DNA from: Fragum whitleyi | Lineage: Eukaryota; Mollusca; Bivalvia; Cardiida; Cardiidae | Reading direction: 5' to 3' | Assembly: GCA_948146395.1 (NCBI GenBank) | Contig: OX411557.1 | Coordinates: 30,978,077-31,042,076, forward strand | Length of the DNA: 64,000 nt | Shown here: in pieces, positions 60,683 through 64,000 of the stretch | How positions within the stretch are numbered: position 1 is the stretch's first letter | Layout: each line of letters starts with the position of its first letter | Position numbers and translations under genes: made by a program | The notes under the pieces: generated by a model | Seen by the model: the letters and a program-made list of their open reading frames with translations, nothing else | Told to the model about the DNA's origin: nothing | The model's database searches: none

Positions 60683-61561
60683 TGTTGATAGACTGTGCAC
60701 ATACACACAGTGAGTTTTGTCAATGGAATTTCTTTTTGGTCCATAACATTTTAATAACGTGCCTTTCAAAAATTAAAATTTACTGTTATTTTTTGTAATT
60801 TTAAGTGGGGAAGGAAATAAAATGATATTTTTTGAAGAAATGGCCCACTGTTTTTTCTTATTTAAGAACCATGCCGGGCGTAAGCACCCTAATGTGAAAC
60901 TCTTGTTTGGATACACGTAGATGCTGCAGGGAATGTCTAGAGGAAATTCTTGCAACATCAAGCGAAATTTCATAAATGTGAGCCGTCATCCGAAAATCGA
61001 CCATCTGTGAACTCCGTAGAATAGATATTCGAGAAAATGTTTGGATCCAGTGAAGGTCAACCAGGGGTCGCATTTATCAAATTCTAAAATAGAAAGGTGG
61101 AAAGTTCATTCTAGTTTCAGAAAATAAGTCAAGATCGCAAATTGTGAACCCTAGTCAGCCTGCGCAGTGCGCGTAGACTACCTAGGATCGACACTTTACG
61201 CCTTGTCCAAAATGGTCGGTTTTCGCATGACGGGTCACACATATTTTTTTTTTGACCGCCTGTCGAAGAATTAGCATTTTTATGACGCTGCAGCACTTAA
61301 TATAAGATAAATTTATCCTCATCATTATTAATTTATCATGCCACAGGGATTATGTAAATGACCTTTGATTCTATAAATATCATTTTGGCTTTAAGTAGAA
61401 GTGAACTTTATAAAGAATGACCTACCTCTTAACATAGCTTCATGTTACCAAAAATTACGAAACGATTCCTTCCTAACTTTTAATTTTAGAACAAATGTAC
61501 AAAGACTAAATACATGTCGATCAACCTGTCAGCATGAAAGTTGTTGTAGTAAGGTGCTGGC

Positions 61562-61998
61562 GTTAACAACATCGTGAAACTGACATTCTCCTCGATCGAA
61601 ACCATTCAAAATCACTCGCTCAGCCCTCCAATAATTCATTCCAACCACCATTCGGTAACGCCCCAAAACCACTTAAAGTTAATATCAAAAACTGCATTCA
61701 CCATTACACCATCGAGCTATTACTGACATAAATCACATTAAAAGCGTTTGGTTTGTTTTTTTTAAAGAAAGGCGAAGTTTTTATAGAACTTGCAGGTATA
61801 TTTTATTAAAACATTCCTTCTCATTATCATTTATCATTAAAGGGAGGTAATAAATAACGTAAATTTTGTTCATCCTGAACAAAATTAGCGATATTGGATT
61901 ACCTCCCGTTAATTTCATTCAAAGCTCACTTATCGCTCTCATTCAATTTCAATCCAAAATCACTCACCTTGTTTCTTTCACGATGTTGTTAACTGTAG
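61562..61998. mobile_element. MITE-1, inverted copy
   Basis: GTTAACAACATCGTGAAACT to TTTCACGATGTTGTTAACTG, internally reversed relative to the copy at 58178. The central GGGAGGTAATAAATAACG palindrome is intact. Confidence 0.8.
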
Positions 61999-62107
61999 TT
62001 AAGAAGTAGGTGGCGAGACAAAATTTGAGTATGGCTATATCGGAAGATATTCGCATTAAACTTGGCGTGAGTGTTCACTATGACAATTGCAATCCATACA
62101 ATTGGCC

Positions 62108-62205
62108 AGTCTGCTAACTTCAGTCTGCCAGTCTGCTATTCTGCCAGTCTGCCACCTTTACTCTGCCAGTCTCCTACTCTGCTAGTCTACTAACTTATTG
62201 GCAGA
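62108..62205. repeat. Short imperfect (CTGCCAGT)n array
   Basis: About ten imperfect TCTGCCAG/TCTGCTA units. Confidence 0.75.
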
Positions 62206-62839
62206 TCGAAATATTTTCTGTGGAAACAGAAAAACAGATGTGCATCCGACCTATCGATCGCGATTGAATTGGAATAAAAAAAAGATTAACTGGAACTTAT
62301 GATAAGCTGAACACAAAGTTTTGGGCGTCAACTGCATCTTTTGACAAATGTATATTTTTAGAATTTTCAGACACCTATGAGCAGTTTTATTATTTTGTGT
62401 CAAGTTAATATTATACAAGCTGTCGTTTTTCACAAACATCTCATGTTTATGCTGATTTATTACGTGCTTTAACTATCCTAACCCCCGCACGTGTGCGAAT
62501 TGTGTAACAGCCTCTCTCGCCGTTCGGAACATCACTCGGGAATTTCCGTTAACTGGAAAGTGCATCGAACGTAAGTGTTGGACTATTTTATTTGCGTTAT
62601 TCGGCTTCAAGTTGTACTAGTACTTCGGTCAATAATACGCCTAAAGAAAAGCTAATTTCTTTAATGCTTTATCATGGTCTATGGATATTATTTGGAGTAT
62701 ACTATGATTTGATAACAATACGCAGTGAACCATGTGGTAAATTTACCATGTTATTAAATGTTGGTTTTCTAGTCAATGAACCTTTTTTTGTGACTACAGC
62801 GACCCGCTCGGGAACCCTCGGCTTTTCTACGGAATAGAC

Positions 62840-63500
62840 CTCGGCAATAATAAGGATGCAGCCATGAAAGCGCGTAATTTCGCGCGTGGGTTAATGTGAC
62901 GTCACAAACATTTCTGAAGATGACATTGCGAAAAACAAAATCAACGTAAGGTTAAATTGGGCAATAATAATTTGAAAACAAAACGCAGTATTTTACTGTG
63001 TTTTGCTTTCAAATCATAACATGCCAAAAAGATCTCCTCGGACGATCGGAAATCATATAAGAAACTTGCCTTTCTTCCAGCGTATTAACCAAAGAACAAG
63101 CAGAAGCCGAATTACCTAAAAAAGACCATAAATTACTACACGTACTTCCGAGGTACTTAACAGTATACGGAAAAGTCCGAGCGATTTTCCGAATGCAGGA
63201 ATAATAAGGGCACACCAATGAAAGCGCGGAATTTCGCACGTGGGTTTATATGACGTCATAAACAATAACTGAAGAGGACGCTGCGAAAATCAAAATCAAC
63301 GAAAGGTAAAAATGGACAAATTATGATTTGAAAATAAAACGCAGTGTTTTACTTTTTTTACTTTCAAATCATAAAATGCGAAAAAAGATCTCTTCGGACG
63401 ATTTGAAAGCATTAAATGTATTGCTTTTCTTCATTGCTTCGTAATAACAAAAGCAACACCGGATGCCGAATTACCTTAAAGCTGACCAAAAATTACTTTA
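62840..63500. repeat. Direct duplication of ~340 bp containing TGACGTCA
   Basis: 62840-63120 and 63200-63475 share ATGAAAGCGCG(T/G)AATTTCGC, TGACGTCA, AATCAACG(T/A)AAGG and GATCTC(C/T)TCGGACGAT. The shared ACGTCA is a palindromic CRE-like site, but no gene is adjacent. Confidence 0.65.
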
Positions 63501-63589
63501 AGGAAAAGTCCGAGCAAAGTTCCGAATGTACACCCACTGTTGCAGAAATTATGAGATACAATGAGATAAAATTCTCTCTTAAAGTTTTG

Positions 63590-63912
63590 GGGCGGCCCGG
63601 TGGTCTAGTGGTAAGACACCGGACTACTAATCCTAAGGTCCGCGGTTCGAATCCCGAACGCACCAGGAATTTTCAGGGATACTTTATATCCCCCGCCCAA
63701 CTAGAAGTGAACTGGTAAGAAACCCAGTGGTAGCTTCGCGTGTATCGGTGCTTTACACTGGACACGTTAAAGAACCAAGGAGGTCTATTCGTAGAAGAGC
63801 TAGGGGCGTATGAATCCGGATCTCCTTGTATCCGCTTCTTTCTCTCTCATGGTTCATACCATATATGCCTAGAGCACAGAGGGACCTAAATCCTACAATC
63901 ACACACAAATTC
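63590..63912 (+). mobile_element. SINE-B, second tRNA-derived SINE, full length
   Basis: Head: GGTGGTCTAGTGGTAAGACA (A box) and GCGGTTCGAATCCCGA (B box). A body follows containing GGACACGTTAAAGAACCAAG and a terminal CACACAAATTCTCTCTT. The head is longer than any tRNA gene and has no closing acceptor stem, so it is a SINE and not a tRNA gene. Confidence 0.7.
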
Positions 63913-63941
63913 TCTCTTAATTGAAATAGGAGAAGTCGGTT

Positions 63942-64000
63942 TGCTCTGACGGTAACGCGTTAGACTGTCAATCCTGGGAGAATTAGTTCGATTCTTTTCT
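63942..64000 (+). mobile_element. SINE-A-like tRNA head at the window end
   Basis: CTCTGACGGTAACGCGTTAG, then ACTGTCAATCCTGGGAG and TTCGATTC. It resembles the SINE-A head with changes and continues beyond the window. Confidence 0.45.

Noticed and set aside
63594..63666. A genuine tRNA gene at the SINE-B head
   Set aside because: A and B boxes are present but the acceptor stem does not close and sequence continues into a SINE body.

Overview
This is an AT-rich animal (eukaryotic) window, most likely from a bivalve mollusc. The evidence is spliced gene structure with GT-AG introns, a metazoan type I polyketide synthase (PKS), several tRNA-derived SINE and MITE families, and a repeat with ends of the 'tatcgctcacctgag ... 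aggtgagctaa' type that I know as common in bivalve genomes. The species cannot be named from the sequence.

One host gene dominates. A complete PKS gene lies on the minus strand from 46900 to 23131. I reconstructed seven coding exons by hand. All junctions are GT-AG and in phase, giving 7839 coding nt (2612 aa). The inferred domain order is KS-AT-DH-psiKR-psiER-KR-ACP-C. This is the animal fatty acid synthase order, but the enoylreductase-like segment has lost its nucleotide-binding motif, and a condensation-like domain (HKxxxD in place of HHxxxD) sits where a thioesterase would be. Five small exons encode only the first ~310 residues of the KS; a single 6750-bp exon encodes nearly everything else. 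Intron 2 carries several decayed duplicates of the 3' half of exon 2, some with intact donor sites.

The second large coding region (8247-5122, minus) is a transposon gene: an OTU-family cysteine protease fused to a Cys-rich, DUF7869-like DDE/RNase H-fold transposase. It sits inside a ~5.2 kb DNA transposon (about 4335-9505) with long terminal inverted repeats and clusters of directional subterminal repeats.

The rest is repeats: at least eleven near-complete copies and many fragments of a ~430-bp MITE; a tRNA-derived SINE with a (TTGA)n tail, one tail grown to a ~600-bp microsatellite; a second tRNA-derived SINE; a 3' fragment of a non-LTR retrotransposon; several palindromic or foldback elements; and tandem arrays. 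Between 46901 and 64000, and between 1 and 4330, I see no convincing host gene. Short open frames there are in repeats or low-complexity DNA.
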